A stretch of 37,803 nucleotides of DNA from Coriobacteriia bacterium. GTDB taxonomy: Bacteria; Actinomycetota; Coriobacteriia; Anaerosomatales; Kmv31. Each line of letters starts with the position of its first letter. Position 1 is the stretch's first letter. Position numbers and translations under genes: made by a program. The notes beneath the pieces are model-generated. The model was not told where the DNA came from, did not search any database, and worked only from the letters and a program-made list of their open reading frames with translations. The stretch is taken from NCBI GenBank assembly GCA_014859305.1, contig JACUUM010000024.1, positions 1 through 37,803 of the forward strand, written 5' to 3'. Shown in pieces: positions 8,770-16,185 of this stretch.

Positions 8770-8808
8770 ATGTGCAGCATTCGTCTTCCCTGCCAAGGTG
8801 GGGCGCCC

Positions 8809-10110
8809 ATGGCAAGGGGGGGACCCTCCGTGGACACGCGTGACGACCTCATAGCCCGCGAGCCTTTCGAGCCCGTGCCCCGCGCGGCGCTGCTCGCATC
8901 CGCCCCCCTGGCTCGGGGCCGCTTCCGCCTCCGCCGCCGGCTGCGACATCTGCTGTCCAGGCTCAGCGCCCGGCGCGCCCGGCTCGACCTCATCTCGTCG
9001 CTGCAGGAGGTCGCCTCGGCGGTCTCCTCGACGCTTTCCGTCTACGAGGTCCTCGACTCCGTCGTGACGCACGCGAAGCGCGTGACCAACACCGACAAGG
9101 CGATCGTCTGCCTGTTCCACGAGGACGACGAGCGTCTGGACGCCGAGCACCTCGTCGTCCGCGGCGCGCGCAGCAAGCATCCCGAATCGTGGTGGAGCGA
9201 GCAGCTCGAAGGCATCGCCGAGCAGGTCTACCGGACCGGCCGCACCTACCTGCACCTCGACGGTCCCAACGACGCCTGGCTGCTGTGCGTGCCCGTGAAG
9301 GTGCAGGAGCACCCCATCGGACTGCTGTGCGCGATCAACTCACGCAAGCGCCGCTTCGAAGAGGAGCAGGTCGCGTTCCTCGTGGTGCTGGCGTCGTTCG
9401 CCGCCTCCGCGCTCGAGAACGCGCGCCTGGCCGAGCAGGCCCGCTACTCGCTGCTCGCCAGCGAGCGAGACCGGATCGCGCGCGAGATGCACGACGGGCT
9501 CTCCCAGTCGCTGTTCAGCGTCTCGCTCGGGCTTGAGGTGTGCCGCAAGCAGGTCGTGCGGGACCCGGCAGGGACGAGGCGACGCCTGGCGGAGGTCTCG
9601 GAGCTGCTGGCCAGCAGCCTCGCCGACCTGCGCCGCTACATCTACGACCTGCGCCCGATGAAGCTACGCGAGCTGGGCCTCGCCGGTGCCATCGAGTTCT
9701 GGGTCCAGGAGATGACGTGCGACCGCCCCCTCGCAGGACGGGTCGTCGTCGAGGGCGAGCAGCAGCGTCTGGCGCTGGGCGCCGAGGTCTCTCTCTACCG
9801 CATCGCACGCGAGGCGATCGGCAACGCCATCAAGCACGCCGGCGCGTCCGACCTGGAGGTCCTGCTCCGGTTCGAGTCCGGCTCCGTCACGCTGTCGGTA
9901 TCGGACGACGGCGAGGGCTTCGACGTGGATTCTGCGTTCACGGACAGCGACGCCGGCAACACCATCGGGCTGCGGAGCATGCGGCAGCGCATCGAGCAGG
10001 AGGGCGGCACGCTGGAGGTGTTCAGCGACTCGGGTGAGGGGACCCGGCTGGTCGCTACGATGCCTATCGAGGGCGAAGGGGAGGAGCGATGGGCGATATC
10101 CGTGTCCTGA
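8809..10110 (+). CDS. Soluble GAF-domain sensor histidine kinase, NarL-partner (HisKA_3) type
   Basis: The 433-residue protein has no membrane span, so it senses a cytoplasmic signal. An Arg-rich N-terminus leads into a GAF domain (about residues 65-205). The dimerisation helix carries the phosphorylated His in ERDRIAREMHDGLSQSL (H228), and an HATPase domain follows with the N-box REAIGNAIKHA, DDGEGF (367-372 region) and GLRSMRQR. This is the histidine kinase class that pairs with NarL/LuxR regulators. ATG 8809 is preceded by AAGGTGG at 7 bases; GTG 8830 and ATG 8770 are alternatives. The 3' end overlaps the response regulator by 22 bases. No Cys cluster or haem motif shows what the GAF domain binds. 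Confidence 0.9.
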   Translation: MARGGPSVDTRDDLIAREPFEPVPRAALLASAPLARGRFRLRRRLRHLLSRLSARRARLDLISSLQEVASAVSSTLSVYEVLDSVVTHAKRVTNTDKAIVCLFHEDDERLDAEHLVVRGARSKHPESWWSEQLEGIAEQVYRTGRTYLHLDGPNDAWLLCVPVKVQEHPIGLLCAINSRKRRFEEEQVAFLVVLASFAASALENARLAEQARYSLLASERDRIAREMHDGLSQSLFSVSLGLEVCRKQVVRDPAGTRRRLAEVSELLASSLADLRRYIYDLRPMKLRELGLAGAIEFWVQEMTCDRPLAGRVVVEGEQQRLALGAEVSLYRIAREAIGNAIKHAGASDLEVLLRFESGSVTLSVSDDGEGFDVDSAFTDSDAGNTIGLRSMRQRIEQEGGTLEVFSDSGEGTRLVATMPIEGEGEERWAISVS

Positions 10111-10745
10111 TCGCCGACGACCACGAGCTCGTCCGCCTCGCGCTTCGCAACCTGCTCGAGGCCGAGGGATACATCCGGGTCGTCGGCGAGGCCGCCGACG
10201 GCGAGGAGGCGCTGCGCCTGGCACGCGAGCTGGACCCCGACGTGCTCCTGCTCGACCTGCGTATGCCCAAGATGAGCGGGGTGGAGGTCTGCCGCGAGAT
10301 GGGCGGGTCCGGTTCGACGACGCGGATCGTCGTGCTCACGAGCTACGACGACGACGAGGAGCTCTTCGCGGTGCTTTCCACCGGGGTCGCCGGCTACGTC
10401 ATGAAGGACACCAGGCCCGACGGCATCCTGCAGGCGGTTCGCGCGGTGGTCGAGGGCCAGACGGTACTGGACCCGACGGTGGCCAAGCGCGTGATCGACG
10501 GCCAGCCCCCCCACCACGCCCCGCAGCCGATCGAGGGCCTCTCCGAACGCGAGGTCGACGTGCTGCGACTGATGGCGAAGGGATGCAACAACCGCCAGAT
10601 CGGGCAGACGCTCTGGATCGCCGAGGCGACCGTCAAGAGCCACGTGAGCCACATCCTGCGCAAGCTCGACGTCACCGACCGCACCCAAGCGGTGCTCGCC
10701 GCGGTGCGCAGCGGGCTCGTGGACGTGTCGGAGCAAGGCGGGTAG
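10089..10745 (+). CDS. NarL/FixJ-family response regulator
   Basis: This is the DNA-binding partner of the kinase, 218 residues, starting at an ATG after GGGGAGGAG inside the 3' end of the kinase gene. The receiver domain has the acidic pair D10-D11, the phosphorylated D56 in LLLDLRMP and K106 in VMKD. The C-terminal LuxR-type helix-turn-helix (about residues 150-212) reads LSEREVDVLRLMAKGCNNRQ followed by EATVKSHVSHILRKL. It should activate or repress promoters on phosphorylation. The next transcription unit downstream is the Tad pilus operon, and short TTCATC motifs occur both upstream of the kinase and upstream of flp, making the pilus a candidate target; that link is inference. Confidence 0.93.
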   Translation: MGDIRVLIADDHELVRLALRNLLEAEGYIRVVGEAADGEEALRLARELDPDVLLLDLRMPKMSGVEVCREMGGSGSTTRIVVLTSYDDDEELFAVLSTGVAGYVMKDTRPDGILQAVRAVVEGQTVLDPTVAKRVIDGQPPHHAPQPIEGLSEREVDVLRLMAKGCNNRQIGQTLWIAEATVKSHVSHILRKLDVTDRTQAVLAAVRSGLVDVSEQGG

Positions 10746-11069
10746 CTGCTCCCGCGCGGCCGCGCCGCGTGTGGTGCGACAACACTCGCGCGGGTGGCCC
10801 TCGTCCCCGCGCTCGACCACGCTACCCCTTCGCCGTCCGGTCTGACTCATCCTCCAGTATGACTCCTCTCCTCGACCCATGGGCGAAAACCATCGGAGCA
10901 GCGCGTTCATCCCGATTCATCCGTTTGCTCGTGGCGAAGACTGTCAAAGAACCGGAAGGATATGGATGAGCGTTCCGCCGAGGCGGGACGCGAACACGGG
11001 GGACGTTCCGGCCCGTCGGCAGAGGCGGGCCGGAGGGCCGGCCCCCAACGGGGAGGAGGTGCTGTGCAG
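10746..11069 (+). promoter_or_regulatory. 324-base leader/promoter region of the Flp pilus operon
   Basis: This region has no convincing gene. It holds, in order: a GC stem after the regulator gene (CCCGCGCG 10751-10758 with CGCGCGGG 10787-10794); a stretch of lower GC from about 10845 to 10970; TTCATCC repeated at 10906-10912 and 10916-10922, exactly 10 bp apart, with another TCATCC at 10847-10852 and an inverted copy GGATGA at 10964-10969; a small CCGCC/GGCGG stem near 10975-10987; a stem CCGGCCCG/CGGGCCGG (11008-11033); and the ribosome site AGGAGG at 11054-11059. No convincing -35/-10 pair could be chosen. Confidence 0.5.
10751..10794 (+). terminator. GC-rich inverted repeat after the response regulator gene
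   Basis: CCCGCGCG and CGCGCGGG are perfect 8-bp complements with a 28-base loop, beginning 6 bases after the stop codon. GTGT and ACAC inside could pair further. There is no T-run, so it would be a weak or Rho-assisted terminator at best. Confidence 0.35.
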
Positions 11070-11258
11070 ATGTTCACCAAGCTGTATGTGAAGGCTCAGA
11101 CGCTGCGGGCGTCCGAGGAGGGTGCGACGGCGACCGAGTACGGCCTGCTGGTGGCGTTCATCGCGTTCGTGATTATCGCCGGTGTCGGGCTCTTCGGCGG
11201 CGCGCTCAACGCGTTCTTCATCAAGCTCCAGGGCGCCGTTAACGGGTGGAACCCGTAG
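11070..11258 (+). CDS. flp: Flp-type major pilin
   Basis: The 62-residue prepilin of a Tad (tight adherence) type IVb pilus. The sequence EEGATATEYGLLVAF contains the Flp processing site: cleavage after the Gly leaves a mature pilin beginning ATATEY, with the conserved Glu5 and Tyr6. A single hydrophobic stretch follows (about residues 25-48) that forms the pilus core helix. ATG 11070 lies 10 bases from AGGAGG; GTG 11064 is an alternative adding two residues. It is the first gene of the Tad operon and is followed by a very stable hairpin. No prepilin peptidase gene is present in the window, so processing depends on a gene elsewhere. Confidence 0.95.
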   Translation: MFTKLYVKAQTLRASEEGATATEYGLLVAFIAFVIIAGVGLFGGALNAFFIKLQGAVNGWNP

Positions 11259-11277
11259 GCCGCAGGTTCGCACGTCC

Positions 11278-11311
11278 GACTCACCCGGCGGGGAAGCCCG
11301 CCGGGTGAGTC
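11278..11311 (+). terminator. Perfect 15-bp hairpin with GAAG loop between flp and tadE
   Basis: The arms 11278-11292 and 11297-11311 are exact reverse complements (GACTCACCCGGCGGG and its partner) closed by the tetraloop GAAG. It begins 19 bases after the flp stop and ends 18 bases before tadE. No T-run follows, so read-through into the operon is expected. It most likely stabilises the flp message or stops part of the transcripts, giving excess pilin over machinery. Confidence 0.75.
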
Positions 11312-11329
11312 TACCGAGGAAGAGGCGGG

Positions 11330-11743
11330 ATGGCACTCGTCATGGTCGTCATGGGCGCAAGAGACGCCGTGCGGCGGGAGGCGGGCGCAGCCGCCGTGGA
11401 GTTCGCGATCGTCTGCATCCTGCTGCTGATGATCGTGGTCGGCATGGTGGAACTGGGTCGCCTGTACGCGGCGCAGCTGTCGATCACGCACGCGGCACGG
11501 GAGGGCGCCAGGCTCGCCGCGGTCGGGAAGTTCGACGAGTCGGCGGTGAAGGATCGCGCCTTCCCTCTCGACCCCACGATGGTTTCGGTCACCGGGCCCT
11601 CGGAGGGCACGACGGCCGGCGAGAAGTCAGTGGAGGTCACGGTCAGCTATCCGTTCCAGGTAGGGCTGCTCGGCAGCGACTGGGTCATCAGGCCCGAAGC
11701 CGTCTCGCTCAGCAGCACGGCCGTCATGCGAGCGGAGTATTGA
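11330..11743 (+). CDS. tadE: TadE-like minor pilin/pseudopilin
   Basis: The 137-residue protein has the TadE signature at residues 18-53: AGAAAVEFAIVCILLLMIVV then ELGRLYAAQLSITHAAREGA. The short charged N-terminus, Gly-Ala before VEFAIV and the single N-terminal membrane helix fit a pseudopilin processed like Flp. Most of the protein would be outside the membrane. ATG 11330 follows GAGGAAGAGG. It is followed one base later by tadG. The name rests on domain and context; the TadE and TadF families overlap. Confidence 0.88.
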   Translation: MALVMVVMGARDAVRREAGAAAVEFAIVCILLLMIVVGMVELGRLYAAQLSITHAAREGARLAAVGKFDESAVKDRAFPLDPTMVSVTGPSEGTTAGEKSVEVTVSYPFQVGLLGSDWVIRPEAVSLSSTAVMRAEY

Positions 11744-11744
11744 G

Positions 11745-12830
11745 ATGAGACGCGAGAGAGCGTTGGGTGGAGCGGGTTCTCGCGGCGCGGGCCGGCGGCA
11801 CATCATTCCGGCCTTGAGAGGTGACGAGGGCGCGACGGCGACCGTCGTCGCGGTTCTGTTCGCGTTCGGTGTGCTGTTCGGCGTCGCGATGACCGTCGTG
11901 GACGCCGGCTCCCTGTACGCGACGCGCCGGAACCTGCAGTCGGCGGCCGATGCGGGCGCGCTCGCGGGGGTCCAGCAGCTTCCTTCCGATACGGCCGGCG
12001 CCGCCGCCGACGCCGACATCTACGTTCAGGAGAACGCCGCCTTTCCGGTGGAGTGGGTGACGTCGAGCTTCTCGAGCACGACCGGCTCGGGTTTCACCGA
12101 CACTATCCATGTCACCGTCCGAGGAACCGCTCCTGTCTTCTTCGCCCGGTGGTTCGGACATGGCGACAAGCCGATCGAAGCAGGGGCGACGGCCGTCGTG
12201 GGCTCGCCCACGACGTACGAGAGCGGCGTCATGCCCTTCGGCATCCTGGCCGAGGACCTCGCCCCACCGTACGGCCTCCCGCTGGGAGAGGAGTACACGC
12301 TCAAGCTCGCAGCCGGTGATGCCAGCCAGGGCAACTACCACATCGTCGACCTGACTTCCTTCTCCGACGAGAACAACACGAAGAACCTGATCAAAGACGG
12401 CGGGTCGAGCCAGCCCATCAGCATCGGCGACACGTTCCCCACACAACCGGGCAACGTCCAGGTGCCCAACTACAAGGCCCTGAACGACTACCTCAGCGGG
12501 TGCGACCACGAGTTCGCCGACCTTGTCCACGATGCGTCGGGGATCTACAAGCCGCCGCTCGACCCAGACGGGGTCTCGTGCCGGCGGTTCATCGTCTGCC
12601 CTGTCGTCGTGATCGACGGTCTGGCCGCACCCGAGTGCTTCGACTGGGAGGAGACGACAGGGGCCACGTACGTGAGGGTGATCGGCTTCCTGAACGTCTT
12701 CGTGAGGGGCGATGCGGATGCCGACGCCGGGACGATGACCGGAAGGCTGCTGCAGGTGGCGTCCACCGAGATGACAGGCAGGATGCCTCTGCAGCCCTAC
12801 GCAGGCGTGCGCTGGTGGTTGGAGGAGTAG
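11745..12830 (+). CDS. tadG: TadG-like Flp pilus assembly protein
   Basis: The 361-residue protein has an N-terminal Tad-type segment: a charged leader, DEGATATVVAVLFAFGVLFG as the membrane helix, then DAGSLYATRRNLQSAADAGA, which matches the putative Flp pilus-assembly TadE/G-like domain. The remaining 290 residues are extracytoplasmic, acidic, and carry several Cys (in SGCDHE, VSCRRF, VCPVV and PECFDW) that could form disulfides. It probably anchors or organises the pilus on the outer face of the membrane. The ATG overlaps the spacing after the tadE stop by one base gap, so the two are coupled. The distal domain has no family I can name. Confidence 0.82.
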   Translation: MRRERALGGAGSRGAGRRHIIPALRGDEGATATVVAVLFAFGVLFGVAMTVVDAGSLYATRRNLQSAADAGALAGVQQLPSDTAGAAADADIYVQENAAFPVEWVTSSFSSTTGSGFTDTIHVTVRGTAPVFFARWFGHGDKPIEAGATAVVGSPTTYESGVMPFGILAEDLAPPYGLPLGEEYTLKLAAGDASQGNYHIVDLTSFSDENNTKNLIKDGGSSQPISIGDTFPTQPGNVQVPNYKALNDYLSGCDHEFADLVHDASGIYKPPLDPDGVSCRRFIVCPVVVIDGLAAPECFDWEETTGATYVRVIGFLNVFVRGDADADAGTMTGRLLQVASTEMTGRMPLQPYAGVRWWLEE

Positions 12831-12870
12831 ACGCCGCAACGCGGCGACCAGGCCGACAGGGGGAGTAGCC

Positions 12871-13662
12871 TTGCGCTCGAGAATGATCATGATCGTCGTC
12901 GCACTGGTACTCGGCGGGTTCGCGGCCGTGCTGGCCGGACGTTATCTCACGAGCGCGAAGGCCACGATCGACGCGGACTCGCAGCCGGTGGAGGTCCTCG
13001 TCGCCGAGGCGGACATCCCCAGGGGCGTGAGCGCGGAGCAGCTCTTCGAGCAGAAGCTCGTCACCCGTGCCAGGATCCCGCGCAGGTTCGTCGCGGCCGG
13101 AGCGATATCCTCGGCGCGCATGGTCGAGGGGCAGGTGCTCGCCGTGCCCGTCTCTTCGGGCGAGCAGCTGAGCACGAGCCGCTTCCAGTACCCCAGCGAG
13201 GCGGGGCTCGCGCACAACGTGCCGAAGGACTACGTCGCCGTCTCCCTGCCCGTCGACATGGTGAGCGGCGTCTCCGGCCTCCTGAAGCCTGGCGACCACG
13301 TAGCGGTGATCCTCTCCCTCGCCGACGATGACGAGGGCGACGATAGCGTCACGAGGATCGTGGTCCGCAAGACGCGCGTCCTCGCGGTGGACCGCAGCGT
13401 GGGCGTGGAGAAGACCGAAGGCGTGACGCAGGCCGCGCAGGGTGGTCAGGGGCTCGGCTCCGGCGGTGTGGCACAACAGGAGACGGGGCCGATCACGGTG
13501 ACCCTGGCGCTCTCGCCCGAGGATGCTGAGAAGCTCGTGTACGGCGTGAACTTCGGTTTCGGTTCCCGCGACGACCGCAAGGTGTGGCTGGCGCTGTTGC
13601 CCGCGGACAGCGACGGCGCTCCGGTGACCGCGGGCGTCCGGCGCGCCGGCGTGTACAAGTAG
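12871..13662 (+). CDS. cpaB: Flp pilus assembly protein CpaB (RcpC family)
   Basis: The 263-residue protein starts with a membrane helix (MIMIVVALVLGGFAAVLAG), followed by an SAF-type domain (VEVLVAEADIPRGVSAEQLF, about residues 30-100) and the CpaB/RcpC domain (about 105-245) with SLPVDMVSGVSGLLKPGDHV. In diderm bacteria it works with the secretin; here no secretin is encoded, so it may act at the outer membrane face or cell wall. The TTG at 12871 has GGGGAG 6 bases upstream; an ATG at 12883 is in frame. A Gly/Gln-rich insertion lies near residues 188-205. The gene sits between tadG and the TadZ gene. Confidence 0.9.
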   Translation: MRSRMIMIVVALVLGGFAAVLAGRYLTSAKATIDADSQPVEVLVAEADIPRGVSAEQLFEQKLVTRARIPRRFVAAGAISSARMVEGQVLAVPVSSGEQLSTSRFQYPSEAGLAHNVPKDYVAVSLPVDMVSGVSGLLKPGDHVAVILSLADDDEGDDSVTRIVVRKTRVLAVDRSVGVEKTEGVTQAAQGGQGLGSGGVAQQETGPITVTLALSPEDAEKLVYGVNFGFGSRDDRKVWLALLPADSDGAPVTAGVRRAGVYK

Positions 13663-13670
13663 GCGGGACG

Positions 13671-14840
13671 ATGAGGATCCTGCTCGCAGAACCCGAAGAC
13701 CAGATATCGGCGCCGCTGGTCATCCTTTTGGACGGCGGTGCCGAGGACACTGTCGAGCGCTCGACTTGCGTCGACGACGCGCTCCAGCGCCTGACGCCGT
13801 CGGATCGGCCGCAGGTGCTCGTCGTAGGGCCGTCTCTGGCCGACGCGGCGACGCTCGTCAGGATCGAGGAGGCGCTGAACCGCTCCGATGCGGCGGTCGT
13901 CCTGCTCGCCAGGAATCTGGACACGGAGCTGCTGCGGCTGGCCATGCGCAGCGGCGTGAGTGACGTGCTGCCGGTGGACGAGGCATCTCCTCAGGAGGTG
14001 CTCGACGCCGTGCGCGCGGCGGGGACGGCCGCGTTCGAGCGCGCGCGAAAGCGCGGGCCGGAAGACCCCGGCGAGATCCAGCCCGAAGCGCGCGTGGTGA
14101 CGGTCTTCAGCACCAAGGGCGGTGTGGGCAAGACGTTCCTCTCGACGAACCTGGGCGTCGCGCTGGTGAGGAACCACGGCAAGCGTGTGATCCTGCTCGA
14201 CCTCGACCTGCAGTTCGGCGATGTCGGGATCGTCCTCGGCCTGGAGCCCAAGCGCACGATCCACGACGCGGCCCAGGTGTACGAACGGCTCGACTCGACG
14301 ATGCTCGAGGGTCTGCTCGTCGAGCATTCCTCGGGAGTGAGGGCGATGCTCGCCCCGGTGCGTCCCGAGGACTCCGAAGGGATAACATCCGCACGCGTCA
14401 ACGGGATCATCGGCCACCTCAGGAAGCTGGCCGACTACGTCGTGGTGGACACCTCGCCGGCCTTCTCGGACGTCGTCCTCGGGGCTCTCGACCAGAGCGA
14501 CGCGGTCTACGTGGTGACGACGATGGACGTCGCCAGCATCAAGAACACCAAGATCTCGATGCAGAAGCTGCATCAGCTGGGATACGACGGGGATCTTATG
14601 CGCCTCGTGCTCAACAGGGCCGACAGCAAGGTCTTCCTGGAAGAGGGGAAGGTCTCGGAAGCGATAGGTGCTCCGATCGGAGCACGGATACCCAGCGACC
14701 TGCTCGTCCCCAGGTCGATCAACAAGGGTGTTCCCGTGGTTCTGGACGCTCCCAAGTCCAGGGTGGCGCGCAGCATCGATGAGATCGCGCGGGACGTCGT
14801 GCGGCGCTTCGAACAGGAGAGGACGGACGATGTCGCTTAG
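13671..14840 (+). CDS. cpaE: CpaE/TadZ pilus-positioning ATPase
   Basis: The 389-residue protein has two parts. Residues 1-125 form a receiver-like domain (MRILLAEPED) in which the usual phosphorylated Asp position reads VLVVGPS, so it is a degenerate receiver as in other TadZ proteins. Residues 140-385 are a ParA/MinD ATPase with the deviant Walker A KGGVGKT at 149-155, then VILLDLDLQFGDVGIVLGL and DYVVVDTSPAFSD. It is expected to localise the pilus machine at the membrane or pole. The start is 8 bases after the cpaB stop. Its stop overlaps the cpaF start by 11 bases. Confidence 0.92.
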   Translation: MRILLAEPEDQISAPLVILLDGGAEDTVERSTCVDDALQRLTPSDRPQVLVVGPSLADAATLVRIEEALNRSDAAVVLLARNLDTELLRLAMRSGVSDVLPVDEASPQEVLDAVRAAGTAAFERARKRGPEDPGEIQPEARVVTVFSTKGGVGKTFLSTNLGVALVRNHGKRVILLDLDLQFGDVGIVLGLEPKRTIHDAAQVYERLDSTMLEGLLVEHSSGVRAMLAPVRPEDSEGITSARVNGIIGHLRKLADYVVVDTSPAFSDVVLGALDQSDAVYVVTTMDVASIKNTKISMQKLHQLGYDGDLMRLVLNRADSKVFLEEGKVSEAIGAPIGARIPSDLLVPRSINKGVPVVLDAPKSRVARSIDEIARDVVRRFEQERTDDVA

Positions 14841-16185
14841 GGACCGGTTGGCTCAAGCCTCTCCGCGGGAATTCTCCGACCAGGTCTTGGCGGATCCCTC
14901 TTCAAGGAAGGCCAGGGACGCGATAACCGGGCACCTTCACTATCTCCTGATCGAGGAGATGGGACCGGCGCTGGACGACCTGGGAGACGGCATCGGCCTC
15001 CGCTACGAGATCGAGCGGAGGCTCAGGGAGCACCTGAGGGAGGAGACAACACCGCTCTCCGAGGCGGACCGCGGCGAGATCATCCAGGACGTAGTGGACA
15101 ACGTGCTCGGATACGGTCCGATCGAGAGCTTCCTGAACGACCCGTCGGTCACGGAGGTCATGGTCAACAACCCGGACGCCGTCTACATCGAGCGCGCGGG
15201 CAAGATCCACCGCACCGACCGGCGCTTCGTCGACGAGGACCACCTGAGGAGGATCATCGACAAGATCGTGGGGAGGGTGGGCAGGCGGATCGACGAGAGC
15301 TCCCCGCTGGTCGACGCCCGCCTCCCCGACGGCTCCCGGGTGAACGCCATCATCCACCCCCTCGCCGTCAACGGACCGATGCTGACGATACGCAAGTTCT
15401 CCGTCGAGCCCTACACGGCCGAGGATCTCGTAGGGTTCGGATCGCTGACTCCCAACCTGGTGCGGTTCCTCGAGGCCTCGGTGAGGGGGAAGCTGAACGT
15501 GCTCATCTCGGGGGGGACCGGCACCGGCAAGACGACCCTGCTGAACGTCTTGTCCTCGTTCGTGCCGCACGACGAGCGGATAGTGACCATCGAGGATGCC
15601 GCGGAGTTGCGGTTGAACCAGGAGCACGTGCTACGCCTCGAATCACGACCGGCGAACATCGAGGGCAAGGGGCAGGTGACGATACGCGACCTCGTTCGCA
15701 ACTCCCTGAGGATGCGCCCCGACCGCATCATCGTGGGCGAGGTACGCGGCGGTGAGGCGCTCGACATGCTGCAGGCGATGAACACCGGTCACGAAGGGTC
15801 GCTCTCGACGATCCACGCGAACTCGGCGCGCGACGCGCTGGCGCGGCTGGAGACGATGGTCATGATGGCCGGGTTCGACCTCCCGGTCACCGCCATCAGG
15901 CAACAGGCGTGTGCCGCGCTCGATCTCATCGTTCATCTCACCCGCTTGAACGACGGGTCTCGCCGCGCCACGCATGTCACCGCAGTGGAGGGCATGGAGG
16001 GCGAGACGATCGTCCTTCAGGACATCTTCTACTTCGACTATTCCGCCGGTCTGGACCCCGAGGGGCGGTTCCTCGGCAGGCTGAAGACGACGGGGCTGCG
16101 CCCCAAAGTCGTGCGCAAGCTGGAGGATCTCGGTATCGTGCTCCAGGCTGACCTGTTCGAGTACGAGCCGCCGGAGCGGGCGTGA
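14830..16185 (+). CDS. cpaF: CpaF/TadA pilus assembly and retraction ATPase
   Basis: This is the cytoplasmic secretion ATPase that powers Tad pilus assembly, 451 residues, normal for the family. Walker [10 protein letters not shown] is at 228-236, [20 protein letters not shown] is the following conserved box, Walker B is [16 protein letters not shown], and the His-containing motif is [19 protein letters not shown]. The N-terminal region contains [20 protein letters not shown], diagnostic of CpaF. ATG 14830 is preceded by AGGAGAGG and overlaps the end of cpaE; the stop overlaps the GTG of the VWA-TadB gene. It works on the TadB/TadC platform encoded next. Confidence 0.96.
   Translation: MSLRDRLAQASPREFSDQVLADPSSRKARDAITGHLHYLLIEEMGPALDDLGDGIGLRYEIERRLREHLREETTPLSEADRGEIIQDVVDNVLGYGPIESFLNDPSVTEVMVNNPDAVYIERAGKIHRTDRRFVDEDHLRRIIDKIVGRVGRRIDESSPLVDARLPDGSRVNAIIHPLAVNGPMLTIRKFSVEPYTAEDLVGFGSLTPNLVRFLEASVRGKLNVLISGGTGTGKTTLLNVLSSFVPHDERIVTIEDAAELRLNQEHVLRLESRPANIEGKGQVTIRDLVRNSLRMRPDRIIVGEVRGGEALDMLQAMNTGHEGSLSTIHANSARDALARLETMVMMAGFDLPVTAIRQQACAALDLIVHLTRLNDGSRRATHVTAVEGMEGETIVLQDIFYFDYSAGLDPEGRFLGRLKTTGLRPKVVRKLEDLGIVLQADLFEYEPPERA

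Noticed and set aside
10870-11050. Possible cyclic di-GMP (GEMM) riboswitch upstream of flp, from GCGAAAACCATC and GGGACGCGAACAC
   Set aside because: The fragments loosely resemble GEMM-I boxes, but they are about 100 bases apart and the P2/P3 helices and tetraloop receptor are not formed. A covariance search would decide.
10962-11069. 36-residue N-terminal extension of Flp from ATG 10962
   Set aside because: Flp prepilins have short leaders; the extension is Gly/Arg-rich, and AGGAGG lies just before 11064/11070.
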